Shown here in pieces: positions 14,698 to 24,948 of a stretch of DNA of 64,000 bases. The stretch is from the NCBI GenBank assembly GCA_031286585.1, contig JAITUC010000052.1, positions 1 to 64,000 of the forward strand. Direction: 5' to 3'. This stretch comes from Delftia acidovorans. GTDB taxonomy: Bacteria; Pseudomonadota; Gammaproteobacteria; Burkholderiales; Burkholderiaceae_C. The position numbers were made by a program, and so were the translations under genes. The notes under the pieces were generated by a model. That model saw only the letters and a list, made by a program, of their open reading frames with translations. It made no database searches and was not told the origin of the DNA. Each line of letters starts with the position of its first letter. Position 1 is the first letter of the stretch.

Positions 14698-16578
14698 TTG
14701 ACTGTGTCTGCAATCACCTCCGTGGCGCCCCAGGCGCCCTTCGACCCCGAGGCGCTGGCGCGCATGGCCAACGCCCTGTTCTCCGCCGCGCCGGGATCGG
14801 CGCCCGCCCTGCCCGGTCTGCCTGCCGGCGTGCAGGCGCCCGTGAACGTGGCGCCCCCCGGCTCGCCGCTGGCCAGCCCCGCGGGCCTGGGCCCCGGCGT
14901 GCCGGGCACGCCCATCCCGCAGGGCCTGGCGCCGGGCAGCAACCTGCTGCCGGCCTCGCCCGCGCCGCTGGCCTCGCTGGCCCACCGCGCGCCCGCGCTG
15001 CTGCCCCATGCCCAGGCCGGCAACGGCGTGCCCGACCATGTCGTGAGCGCCCTGCCCGCCTACGAGCCGCGCCTGGGATCGCAGGTGCTGGGCGTGCCCC
15101 AGCGCCAGGGCGATCCGCTGGATGCGCTGGCCGCGCTCCCGTTCGCGGCGCCTGCGACGCCTGCGGCGCCCGCCCTGCCGCGCGTGGCCGTGCCCACAGA
15201 TGGGCCCGGCATTGCGTCCACCGTGCCTTCGGCCGAGCCGCGCTTTTACTTTGTCGATCCCGTGGTGCTGCCCGCCGGCTACACCACGCCGGCCCATCCG
15301 CTGCAGCGCCAGCAGGCTTCGCACGGGGCAAGGCATGGCACGGCCGGCGTGCAGGCGCCCTTCGACGTGCATGCCGTGCGCAGGGACTTCCCCATCCTGT
15401 CCGAGCGCGTCAACGGCCGCCCGCTGGCCTGGCTGGACAACGCAGCCACCACGCACAAGCCGCGCGCGGTGATCGAGCGCATCCGCCATTTCTACGAGCA
15501 CGAGAACTCCAACATCCACCGCGCGGCCCATGAGCTCGCTGCCCGCGCCACCGACGCCTACGAGGGCGCTCGCGAGCGCGTGCGCCGCTTCATCAACGCG
15601 CCCGACGTGAACGAGGTCATCTTCGTGCGCGGCACCACCGAGGCCATCAACCTGGTGGCCAAGAGCTGGGGCTGGCAGCATGTGGGCGAGGGCGACGAGA
15701 TCATCGTCTCCCACCTGGAGCACCACGCCAACATCGTGCCCTGGCAGCAACTGGCGGCCGCCAAGGGCGCGAAGATCCGCGTGATCCCTGTGGACGACTC
15801 GGGCCAGGTGCTCATCGATGAATACCGCAAGCTGCTGAACCCGCGCACCAGGATCGTCTCCGTCACCCAGGTCTCCAACGCGCTGGGCACGGTCGTGCCC
15901 GTGCAGCAGATCGTGGAGCTGGCCCACCAGGCGGGCGCCCGGGCCCTGGTCGATGGCGCGCAGTCGGTCTCGCACATGGCCGTGGACGTGCAGGCCATCG
16001 GTGCGGACTTCTTCGTGTTCTCGGGCCACAAGGTCTTCGGTCCCACGGGCATCGGCGTGGTCTGGGGACGGCGCGAGGTGCTGGAGGACATGCCTCCCTG
16101 GCAGGGCGGCGGCAACATGATTGCCGACGTGACCTTCGAGAAAACCGTCTACCAGCCCCTGCCCAACACCTTCGAGGCCGGCACCGGCAACATTGCCGAC
16201 GCCGTGGGCCTGGGCGCCGCCATCGACTACGTGCAGGCCCTGGGCATGGATCGCATCGCGCGCTACGAGCACGATCTGCTGCAGTACGGCACGCAGGCGC
16301 TGGCGCCCATCCCCGGCCTGCGCCTGATCGGCACGGCGGCCGACAAGGCCAGCGTGCTGTCCTTCGTGCTCAAGGGCTGGACCACGGCCGAGGTGGGCGA
16401 GGCGCTCAATGCCGAAGGCATCGCCGTGCGCACCGGCCACCACTGCGCCCAGCCCATCCTGCGGCGCTTCGGCGTGGAGACCACGGTGCGGCCCTCTCTG
16501 GCCTTCTACAACACCACCGAGGAAATCGACCGGCTGGCGGCCGTGGTACAGCGGCTGGCGGCGCGCAGGCGGGGTTGA
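14698..16578 (+). CDS. Encapsulin cargo cysteine desulfurase with N-terminal loading extension
   Basis: A 626-residue PLP enzyme. Residues 222-620 are a SufS-type (class V aminotransferase) cysteine desulfurase with the PLP lysine at Lys445 (SGHKVFG) and the persulfide cysteine at Cys583 (RTGHHCAQP). It would split L-cysteine into alanine and sulfane sulfur. Residues 1-221 are an extra Pro/Ala/Gly-rich, mostly disordered region with a short helical block near the start (FDPEALARMANALF) and a conserved-looking FYFVDP at 183-188. This is the cargo-loading domain expected for family 2A encapsulins. The start is the TTG at 14698, 7 bases after GAGG; a GTG at 14704 is the alternative. It is the last gene of the operon. 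Confidence 0.92.
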   Translation: MTVSAITSVAPQAPFDPEALARMANALFSAAPGSAPALPGLPAGVQAPVNVAPPGSPLASPAGLGPGVPGTPIPQGLAPGSNLLPASPAPLASLAHRAPALLPHAQAGNGVPDHVVSALPAYEPRLGSQVLGVPQRQGDPLDALAALPFAAPATPAAPALPRVAVPTDGPGIASTVPSAEPRFYFVDPVVLPAGYTTPAHPLQRQQASHGARHGTAGVQAPFDVHAVRRDFPILSERVNGRPLAWLDNAATTHKPRAVIERIRHFYEHENSNIHRAAHELAARATDAYEGARERVRRFINAPDVNEVIFVRGTTEAINLVAKSWGWQHVGEGDEIIVSHLEHHANIVPWQQLAAAKGAKIRVIPVDDSGQVLIDEYRKLLNPRTRIVSVTQVSNALGTVVPVQQIVELAHQAGARALVDGAQSVSHMAVDVQAIGADFFVFSGHKVFGPTGIGVVWGRREVLEDMPPWQGGGNMIADVTFEKTVYQPLPNTFEAGTGNIADAVGLGAAIDYVQALGMDRIARYEHDLLQYGTQALAPIPGLRLIGTAADKASVLSFVLKGWTTAEVGEALNAEGIAVRTGHHCAQPILRRFGVETTVRPSLAFYNTTEEIDRLAAVVQRLAARRRG

Positions 16579-16594
16579 GCCACCGGCTCAGCCC
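16572..16594. terminator. Hairpin over convergent stop codons
   Basis: GGGTTGAGCC (16572-16581) pairs with GGCTCAGCCC (16585-16594), with one G-T wobble and a 3-base loop. It covers the desulfurase stop and the stop of the convergent dehydrogenase gene. It is the only structure in the 9-bp gap and no T tract follows; a weak bidirectional terminator is the best reading. Confidence 0.35.
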
Positions 16595-17643
16595 AGGCGT
16601 CTTGCAAAGGCGTCGCCCGTGGCGGCCGTGCCCAGGCGGCCACCCACGTCGCGCGTGCACTCGCCCGCCTGGATGGCGGCCACAACGGCCTCCTCGATGG
16701 CGCGCGCCGCCACCTCGAAGGCCGGCAGTCCCCGGCGATGGCCATGCCAGCCCAGCAGCTGGCCGGCCGACAGGATCAGCGAGAAGGGGTTGGCAATGTC
16801 CTGCCCCGCAATGTCCGGCGCCGAGCCATGCGCGGCCTGGCCCATGGCGTGATCGCGGCCCGCGTTCACCGAGCCGCCCAGGCCCAGGCTGCCCGACAGC
16901 TCGGCCGTCAGGTCCGACAGGATGTCGCCGAACATGTTGGTGGTGACGATCACGTCGAAGCGCTGCGGCGCCCGCACCACGTGGGCCATCATGGCGTCCA
17001 CGATGAAGTCATCGACCTGCACTTCGGGGAAGTCGCGCGCCACTTCGTGGCAGATGTCGATGAACATGCCGTCGCCAAGCTTCAGCACATTGGCCTTGTG
17101 CACGATGCTCACATGGCGGCGGCGCGCCATGGCCAGTTCGAAGGCGCTGCGCGCGATGCGCTCGCAGCACAGGCGCGTGATGCGGCGCAGCGAGACCACG
17201 ACATCGGGCGTGATCAGCATCTCGCTGCCGCCCGACTCCACGTTGCGGTCCGCGTAGAAGCCCTCGGTGTTCTCGCGCACCACCACCAGATCGAACGCGC
17301 CCACCTTCTGCTCCATGCCCGGATAGGTGCGCGCGGGGCGGATGTTGGCGTACAGGTCCAGCTCCTTGCGGAAGAACTTGGAGGGGTTGATCTCGCCCCT
17401 GGCCTCGTCCTTGAAGTCGTAGGTGGCCATGGGGCCGAGCATCAGGCCGTCGGCGGCCCGCACCTTATCGAGCAGGGCGGACGTGACCGTGGCGCCGTGG
17501 CGGCGCAGGCTTTCGTGGCCGGCCACATCGTGCTCCAGCACCAGGCCCAGGCCGAAGCGCCTGGATGCGGCCTGCAGCACCTGCACGGTGGCCGCCATGG
17601 TTTCCGGGCCGATGCCGTCGCCGGGCAGAACAATGATTTTCAT
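16588..17643 (-). CDS. Isocitrate/isopropylmalate dehydrogenase-family enzyme (tartrate DH-like)
   Basis: A 351-residue NAD-dependent beta-decarboxylating hydroxyacid dehydrogenase. The opening MKIIVLPGDGIGPE is the family signature. Catalytic and metal ligands appear in VRENTEGFYADRN, IVHKANVLK (catalytic Lys) and TNMFGDILSDL (metal-binding Asp residues), and the NAD site is in HGSAPDIAGQDIANP. True LeuB sits in a leu operon, whereas this gene follows a Bug receptor gene on the same strand (68-base gap) with a divergent LysR. A catabolic role on tartrate, malate or a substituted malate is therefore more likely. The exact substrate is not determined by the sequence. Confidence 0.85.
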   Translation of the reverse strand: MKIIVLPGDGIGPETMAATVQVLQAASRRFGLGLVLEHDVAGHESLRRHGATVTSALLDKVRAADGLMLGPMATYDFKDEARGEINPSKFFRKELDLYANIRPARTYPGMEQKVGAFDLVVVRENTEGFYADRNVESGGSEMLITPDVVVSLRRITRLCCERIARSAFELAMARRRHVSIVHKANVLKLGDGMFIDICHEVARDFPEVQVDDFIVDAMMAHVVRAPQRFDVIVTTNMFGDILSDLTAELSGSLGLGGSVNAGRDHAMGQAAHGSAPDIAGQDIANPFSLILSAGQLLGWHGHRRGLPAFEVAARAIEEAVVAAIQAGECTRDVGGRLGTAATGDAFARRLG

Positions 17644-17711
17644 GAAGCGTTTTCCAGGGTGTGTTGATGGATGGGAAGGACACCGGTTGGCAGCGGTTGG
17701 TGCCCCTTGCG

Positions 17712-18680
17712 CTATTTGTGCCGCAGGCCGGACCCGGTGGCAATGCCGCGCCACAGGGCCAGTTCCTTGCGCAGCTCCTCGCCGAAGGCCGCAGGCGTCA
17801 GGCGCACGGCGCTGGCGCCTTCGTGCTCCAGGCGGCCGGGCATGGGTTCGGCGGCGGCGGCTTCGTTGACGGCGCGGTTGAGCGCATCGACGACGGCCTT
17901 GGGCGTCTTGCCCGGCGCCAGCACGCCCCACCAGGTGCCGACCTCGAAGCCGGGCAGGCCCGCCTCGGCCACCGTGGGCGTATCGGGAAACAGCGGCGAG
18001 CGCCGCGCGCTGGTGACGGCCAGCAACGGCAGCTTGCCCTCGCGCACCTGGGCCAGGATGGTGGGCACGGTGGCAAAGAACAGGTCCACGCGGCCGGCCA
18101 GCAGCTCCACCGTGGCCGGGCCGCTGCCCTTGAAGGGCACGTGCGTCAGCTCCAGGCCGGCGCGCTGGCGGAACATCTCGCCCGCCAGGTGGTTGATGCT
18201 GCCGTTGCCGGCCGAGCAGTAGTTCAGCCCCTGCGGCTGCGCCCTGGCCGCCGCCACCAGCTGGGCCACGCTGGTGGCGCCGACCTGGCGCGAGGCCACC
18301 AGCAGCAGCGGCCCACGTCCGATCATGGCCACGGGCGCGAAGTCCTTGAGCGGGTCATAAGGCAGCTTCGCCTCCACGGCGGCGTTGGTGATGAAGGTGG
18401 AGGTGGCGAACAGCAGCGTGTAGCCATCGGCCGGCGCCTTGGCCACGGCGGCCGCGCCAATGGCGCCGCCGGCACCGCCCCGGTTGTCCACCACCACGGG
18501 CTGGCCCAGGCGCTCGCCCAGGTTCTTGGCGATGTCGCGCGCAATGCTGTCCGTTCCGCCGCCGGGCGCAAAGGGAACGACCAGGGTGATGGCGCGCGCC
18601 GGGTAGGACGGCTGGGCCGGGGCGGCCAGGGGCAGGGTCAGCAAGGCCGCCAGCGTGGCGCGCAGCAGAAAGGGGGGCAT
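17712..18680 (-). CDS. Bug/TctC-family periplasmic solute-binding protein
   Basis: A 322-residue receptor with a signal peptide ending around LPLAAPAQP, then the hallmark YPARAITLVVPFAPGGGTD and a C-terminal domain with HVPFKGSGPATVELL. A good Shine-Dalgarno (GGAG, 6 bases from the ATG at 18680) fixes the start. It is cotranscribed ahead of the dehydrogenase at 17643, which suggests that the bound ligand is the dehydrogenase substrate (a hydroxydicarboxylate). The LysR gene at 18806 is divergent and probably activates the pair. Confidence 0.9.
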   Translation of the reverse strand: MPPFLLRATLAALLTLPLAAPAQPSYPARAITLVVPFAPGGGTDSIARDIAKNLGERLGQPVVVDNRGGAGGAIGAAAVAKAPADGYTLLFATSTFITNAAVEAKLPYDPLKDFAPVAMIGRGPLLLVASRQVGATSVAQLVAAARAQPQGLNYCSAGNGSINHLAGEMFRQRAGLELTHVPFKGSGPATVELLAGRVDLFFATVPTILAQVREGKLPLLAVTSARRSPLFPDTPTVAEAGLPGFEVGTWWGVLAPGKTPKAVVDALNRAVNEAAAAEPMPGRLEHEGASAVRLTPAAFGEELRKELALWRGIATGSGLRHK

Positions 18681-18805
18681 CGGAGTCTCCGGTTCTTGGT
18701 CTTCGGGAGCGGCGCACCGGACCCGGTGACCGCATGCCTTGGATGTTCACCGCACGCACTCATGCTGTAAATTGCAAAAATCCTTTTGATTGAACCGATC
18801 TGCGC

Positions 18806-19690
18806 ATGAATTTCGACCTGGCCGACCTGCGTGCCTTTGTCTCCGTTGCCGACCTGGGCAGCTTTCGCGCGGCGGCCGAGGCGCTGCATCTTTCCCAGCC
18901 CGCGCTGTCGCGCCGCGTGGAAAAACTGGAGCAGGCGCTGTCCTTTCGCCTGTTCGAGCGCACCACGCGCAAGGTGGAACTCAATGCCATGGGGCGCAGC
19001 TTCCTGCCGCGCGCACGCCATGTGCTGGCCGAACTGGAGAGCGCGCTGCTGGGCATGGGCGAGCTGTCCGAGCGCATCCACGGACTGGTCTCCATCGCCT
19101 GCATTCCATCGGCCGTGGAGCATTTCCTGGCCGGCACCGTGCGCGCCTTCCACCAGCAGTTCCCGCGCATCCGCGTGCGGCTGCTGGACCAGAGCGCGCC
19201 CGACATCCTGCTGGCCGTGGCCCGGGGCGAGGCCGACTTCGGCATCAGCTACCTGGGCACGCAGGAGCCGGACCTGGATTTCGAGCCCCTGCTGTCGGAG
19301 CCCTTCGTGCTGGCCTGCCGCAGCGACCACCCGCTGGCGCGCCGGCGCAGGCTGCCATGGGCCGAGCTGGACGGGCATGACTGCGTGATGCTGGCGCCGG
19401 GCAGCGGCAACCGCATGCTGATCGACCAGGCGCTGGGCACCGCCGCGGCGCGCGTGCGCTGGAGCTGCGAGGTGCGCCATGTGCCCGCCCTGTTGAGCCT
19501 GGTGCAGGCCGGCGTGGGCGTGGGCGTGGTGCCGCGCCTGGCCATGCGCCCGGGCCTGGTGGGCATTCCGCTGGTGGAGCCGGCCGTGGCCCGCAGCGTA
19601 GGCGTGGTACGCCCGCGCGGCCGGCCGCTGGCGCCCGCCGCGCAGGCGTTCCGGGACCTGCTGGGCGCAGGGGCCGCCGGGAATGACTGA
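18806..19690 (+). CDS. LysR-family transcriptional regulator
   Basis: A 294-residue LysR protein with an N-terminal winged helix (FDLADLRAFVSVADLGSFRA, then LHLSQPALSRRVEKLE) and a periplasmic-binding-like effector domain from about residue 90. It is divergent from the Bug/dehydrogenase pair across 125 bp whose least GC-rich part, around 18764-18795 (CTGTAAATTGCAAAAATCC), probably holds the operator and overlapping promoters. It ends 3 bases before the convergent porin gene. The effector is presumably the transported hydroxyacid. Confidence 0.92.
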   Translation: MNFDLADLRAFVSVADLGSFRAAAEALHLSQPALSRRVEKLEQALSFRLFERTTRKVELNAMGRSFLPRARHVLAELESALLGMGELSERIHGLVSIACIPSAVEHFLAGTVRAFHQQFPRIRVRLLDQSAPDILLAVARGEADFGISYLGTQEPDLDFEPLLSEPFVLACRSDHPLARRRRLPWAELDGHDCVMLAPGSGNRMLIDQALGTAAARVRWSCEVRHVPALLSLVQAGVGVGVVPRLAMRPGLVGIPLVEPAVARSVGVVRPRGRPLAPAAQAFRDLLGAGAAGND

Positions 19691-19693
19691 TGC

Positions 19694-20785
19694 TCAGAAC
19701 AGATGGGACACGCCGATGGCCGTGAACGAGGGATCGGCGCCCGCGCCGGCCAGGGCCAGGCCGTTGAGGGTGATGGCGGAAGCCCCCTCGTTGTTCACGC
19801 GCGCATAGCGGGCATAGAGCGTGGTGCGTTTGGACAGCGCGTAGTTGTAGCCCAGTTGCAGGCCGGTGGCCCGGCTGTCCGAACCGCTGACGCGCCGCTG
19901 CGCCAGCTGTGCGATCAGCGCGTGCGGCCCCTGCACGTCCCAGCGTGCCGACAACATGCCGTTGCTGCTGGCCTGCACCCCCGGCAACTGCGACAGATTG
20001 CGGTTGAAGGTGGCATACAGCGTGACATCGCCCAGCCGGTAGGTGGCGCCCAGAAAGTGCGATTCACTGAAACGGGGCTGGGCCACGGGCGCCGCCGCCG
20101 TGCCGTTGTAGTTGCGCTGGTAGCCGTAGCCCAGATAGACCGGGCCCTGCGCGTACTGCAGGTTGAAGCCCAGGCCGCGCCCGGAGCTGTTGCCGGCCTC
20201 GCCCGCCGTGACCATGGCCTCGCCCCAGACACCGCCCACGCGCGGGCTGGTGTAGCGCACGGAGTTGTCCTGAAAGCCCGGCGTGAAGGCCGTCGATGTC
20301 GCGCCCGTCTGCTGCAGGAACATGTTCCAGCCCAGCGAGGTGCGGTTGCGTGCCAGCGGATCGGAGGTCAGCCCGACCACGAAGGTCGGCGACCACATGC
20401 GCCCCATATCGATGGCGCCCCAGGGCCCGGACAGGCCCACATGCACCCAGCGCCCGAAGAACTTGGAGGCGTTGTTCTGCGTGCCTTCGTCGGCATTGAT
20501 GGCCGATTCCAGTCGGAAGCTGGCCTTGAGCCCGCCGCCCAGGTCCTCGCTGCCGCGAAAGCCGAAGCGCGACACCGTCTGCAGCCCCGAGCTGAGCCGG
20601 CCCACATGCGACTGCCCGTTGCTGGCGCGCTCCATGCCCAGGTCCATCGCACCGTAGAGGGTGACCTGCGAGCGTCCGCTGCCTGCGGCCTCCTGGGTGT
20701 CTGCATCCGCCTGGGCAAACGCCGGCACTGCCGAGGCCAGCGTGCCTGCGGTGGCCGCGCCGATGAAAAATGTCTTGCCGTACAT
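19694..20785 (-). CDS. Gram-negative porin (Omp32-like)
   Basis: A 363-residue outer-membrane general porin. The signal peptide spans residues 1-24 (AVPAFA). The mature part opens with the beta-strand pattern QVTLYGAMDLGMERAS, carries SRFGFRGSEDLGGGLKASF, and ends in the canonical C-terminal Phe (VSHLF) required for Bam insertion. It lies downstream of the peptide-type binding-protein gene but is separated by a 202-bp region containing a copy of the operator-like sequence seen before the permease genes. It is therefore probably coregulated with that transport cluster rather than simply read through. Confidence 0.93.
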   Translation of the reverse strand: MYGKTFFIGAATAGTLASAVPAFAQADADTQEAAGSGRSQVTLYGAMDLGMERASNGQSHVGRLSSGLQTVSRFGFRGSEDLGGGLKASFRLESAINADEGTQNNASKFFGRWVHVGLSGPWGAIDMGRMWSPTFVVGLTSDPLARNRTSLGWNMFLQQTGATSTAFTPGFQDNSVRYTSPRVGGVWGEAMVTAGEAGNSSGRGLGFNLQYAQGPVYLGYGYQRNYNGTAAAPVAQPRFSESHFLGATYRLGDVTLYATFNRNLSQLPGVQASSNGMLSARWDVQGPHALIAQLAQRRVSGSDSRATGLQLGYNYALSKRTTLYARYARVNNEGASAITLNGLALAGAGADPSFTAIGVSHLF

Positions 20786-20952
20786 GGAGCGGGAATCCTT
20801 TGACTGAAAGTGCTCTGGAAAGCGTTGAAAGATCGGGCCGGAGCAGGGGTTGCGGCGGGCCGTGGCGGGTTGCAGCGGATCGCGGCACCCGCCGCCTGCG
20901 CAGCGTCCTGCCCCTTGAAATCCAGTCTAGGCAGCGCCTGTGGTTTCGACTA

Positions 20953-20987
20953 TTCGAAGCTGGGGATCACGCGATGCGTGTTTGGGA

Positions 20988-20991
<4 letters not shown>
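20953..20991. promoter_or_regulatory. Operator-like element, copy 1 (porin promoter)
   Basis: Thirty-nine bases here align without gaps to 26144-26182 with 29 identities, including TCGAA, GGGGATCAC, ATGC and GATCAC blocks in the same spacing. The element lies 168 bases upstream of the porin start and overlaps the stop codon of the binding-protein gene. It is the likely site of the cluster's LysR regulator (26383), binding two GATCAC half-sites 19 bases apart. Confidence 0.55.
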
Positions 20992-22604
<1,613 letters not shown>

Positions 22605-22649
22605 AGACACTCCAGTCAGACAGGTAGGGAAACAGGGATGCGCACGGGT

Positions 22650-24113
22650 TCACACAGGGGCCACGCAGGGCGGGCGCTGCTGCGCCCAGGGCGCCAGGCA
22701 TTCCAGCGCGGCGGCCAGCTGCAGCAGCCGCAGCTCGCCATGCCAGGGGCCGACCAGCTGCAGGCCCACGGGCAGGCCGGCGCGCGTCCAGCCCACCGGC
22801 ACGGTCAGGGCCGGATGGCCGCTGAGGTTGAAGGGATGGCAGTGGTGTATCCAGGCCGTGCGCAGCGGGCCCCAGGCCTGTCCGTCGATGATCAGATCGG
22901 CCGATGGATCGGCCTCGGCCAGCACGGCCGGGGCCGACAGCGTGGGCGTGGCCACCACATCGGCCTGCTCGAACAGCGCCTGCACCTGGCGGAACATGGC
23001 AGTGCGCCCGTGCAGTCCCTGCAGCAATGGCTCCCTGCCCAGCCGTGCACCGGCTTCCAGGCGTTGGCGGAATGTGGGAGGCAGTGCGGCAGCGTGCTCG
23101 CGCAGCAGGCCGCCGAAGCGGTGCTGGTTCACGGCCGCGGCCACAGCCCCGAGGATGGCACTGGAAGCGCCGAGGTCCACATGCCCCTCTTCCACACCCG
23201 TCCCTGCACCGGCCAGCCTGGCCAGTGCCTGCTCGCACAGCGCGCGCACTTCCGCGTCCAGCCCTTCGGCGCCTTCACCGGCAGCCATGAACGGCAACCA
23301 GCGCAGGCGCAAGCCGGGAATGGCGCGCAGGCTGCGGTCGGCCCCGGCCGCTTCACGAAGGCCCGTGGCAGGCGGCGCGGCCTGCGACCAGGGATCACCG
23401 GCATGGGAGCCGGCAATGGTCTGCAGCACGGTGGCCAGGTCCTGCACGGTACGCGCCATCGGCCCGGTCTGCCCCAGGGAGCCGAAGCCGTCGGGCGGAT
23501 CGTCACTGGGGATCAGCCCATGCGTGGCCTTCAGGCCCAGCACGCCGCAGCAGGCGGCCGGCACGCGCACCGAGCCGCCCGCGTCCGTGCCCAGTGCCAG
23601 CGTGCTGGCGCCCACGGCCACGCTGGCCGCACTGCCGCCGCTGGAGCCCCCCGGTGTGCGGCGCGGGTCCCAGGGGTTGAGCGCGGTGCCGTAGTGGGCG
23701 TTCTGGTTGGTCGGCCGGTGGCCGAACTCGGGCATGTTGTTCATGCCGATGAAGACAGCGCCCGCAGCGCGCAGCCGCGCCACCGCCGGATCGTCGTGTG
23801 CGCACAGCTGTCCGCCGAACAGTGCCGATCCATGGGTGCGCGGCGCCGCCCGCACGGCCAGGCAGTCCTTGACGGAAAAGGGCACGCCGCACAGCGGATG
23901 GTTGTCGCGCCGCTCGCGCCAGGCACGCTCGGCGCGGTGCGCGGCCTGCAGTGCGGCATCGCGCCCGGTCCAGGTGAACAGGCGCAACGGCGTGTCCAGC
24001 GCCTGCATCGCCTCGATGCGTTCGAAGGTGGCGACCGCCACCTCCACGGGGGAGAGTTCACGCGCGGCGAACAGCCGGGCCAGGTCCTGGGCGGACAGCA
24101 GGGTGATATCCAT
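22650..24113 (-). CDS. Amidase signature-family amidohydrolase
   Basis: A 487-residue amidase-signature enzyme with the full Ser-cisSer-Lys triad: Lys in FSVKDC (about residue 81), the cis-Ser and nucleophilic Ser in the Gly/Ser-rich TPGGSSGGSAASVAVG followed by LALGTDAGGSVRVPA. It hydrolyses amide or carbamoyl bonds in the cytoplasm. It starts 12 bases after the permease gene and precedes the binding-protein gene, so the amide it cleaves is probably the imported substrate or its first product. Relatives include Glu-tRNA amidotransferase subunit A, but no GatB/C is present and the context is catabolic. Confidence 0.92.
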   Translation of the reverse strand: MDITLLSAQDLARLFAARELSPVEVAVATFERIEAMQALDTPLRLFTWTGRDAALQAAHRAERAWRERRDNHPLCGVPFSVKDCLAVRAAPRTHGSALFGGQLCAHDDPAVARLRAAGAVFIGMNNMPEFGHRPTNQNAHYGTALNPWDPRRTPGGSSGGSAASVAVGASTLALGTDAGGSVRVPAACCGVLGLKATHGLIPSDDPPDGFGSLGQTGPMARTVQDLATVLQTIAGSHAGDPWSQAAPPATGLREAAGADRSLRAIPGLRLRWLPFMAAGEGAEGLDAEVRALCEQALARLAGAGTGVEEGHVDLGASSAILGAVAAAVNQHRFGGLLREHAAALPPTFRQRLEAGARLGREPLLQGLHGRTAMFRQVQALFEQADVVATPTLSAPAVLAEADPSADLIIDGQAWGPLRTAWIHHCHPFNLSGHPALTVPVGWTRAGLPVGLQLVGPWHGELRLLQLAAALECLAPWAQQRPPCVAPV

Positions 24114-24125
24114 CGGGGGCCGCCG

Positions 24126-24944
24126 TCAGCGCCCGCGCAGGCGCGGGTTGAGGTGGTCGTTGAGCGCATCGCCCACCAGGTTCAGGGCCAGCACCACCAC
24201 CGAGATGGCAGCGCCGGGCAGCGTGCTCAGGTACCAGTCGGTGCGCAGCGCATCGCGGCCCGCGCCTATCATGCCGCCCCAACTGAGCACCTCGGGGTCG
24301 CCTATGCCCAGGAAGGACAGCGCCGATTCGAGCAGGATGGCGCTGGCCACCATCGCCGAGGCGGTGACGATGACGGGCGCCAGCGCATTGGGCAGGATCT
24401 CGCGGCAGATGATGTGCAGATCGCCAAAGCCCTGGCTGCGCGCGGCCAGCACAAAGTCGGCCTCCCGCAGCTGGCGAAACTGGGCCCGTACCAGACGGGC
24501 GCAGCCCGGCCACGACGCCAGGCCGATGGCGAAGGCCACCGTGCGCGATGACGGGCCTGCAATGGCGACGATGACCACGGCCATGAGCAAGGTCGGCGTG
24601 GTCTGGAAGAGTTCGGTCAGGCGCGTGAGCGCCTTGTCCGCCCAGCCGCCGTAGTAGCCGCCCACGGCACCGGCCACCGTGCCTATGGACAGTCCCACCA
24701 GGGCCGCGCAGGCACCCACCTGCAGCGAGGCACGGGCGCCATGGGCGAGCTGGGCCGCCAGGTCGCGCCCCAGCGCATCCGTTCCCAGCGCAAAGGCGGG
24801 GTCCTGCAGGGGCCACAGCAGTGCAGGGCCGGCCATGTCCAGCGGATCCCCCGGGTAGAGCCAGCCGGCCAGCGCGGCGGTGGCGACAAACAGCGCAAGA
24901 ATGGCCAGGCCCAGCAGGGCAGACAGGGAAATGCGCGATGGCAT
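24126..24944 (-). CDS. ABC transporter permease (DppC/OppC type)
   Basis: A 272-residue inner-membrane permease with about six helices. The N-terminal OppC-type segment ends in LGTDALGRDLAAQLAHGAR, and the ATPase-contacting EAA loop reads ADFVLAARSQGFGDLHIICR with ILPNALAP. The start is the ATG at 24944, 4 bases after the upstream permease stop; a longer frame reaching 25031 only adds sequence overlapping the neighbour. It pairs with the DppB-type permease and the binding protein at 22604. Confidence 0.92.
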   Translation of the reverse strand: MPSRISLSALLGLAILALFVATAALAGWLYPGDPLDMAGPALLWPLQDPAFALGTDALGRDLAAQLAHGARASLQVGACAALVGLSIGTVAGAVGGYYGGWADKALTRLTELFQTTPTLLMAVVIVAIAGPSSRTVAFAIGLASWPGCARLVRAQFRQLREADFVLAARSQGFGDLHIICREILPNALAPVIVTASAMVASAILLESALSFLGIGDPEVLSWGGMIGAGRDALRTDWYLSTLPGAAISVVVLALNLVGDALNDHLNPRLRGR

Positions 24945-24948
24945 GGCC

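Noticed and set aside
14065..16443. Minus-strand ORF of 792 codons opposite the encapsulin and desulfurase genes
   Set aside because: Shadow of two conserved genes; no ribosome-binding site or domain.
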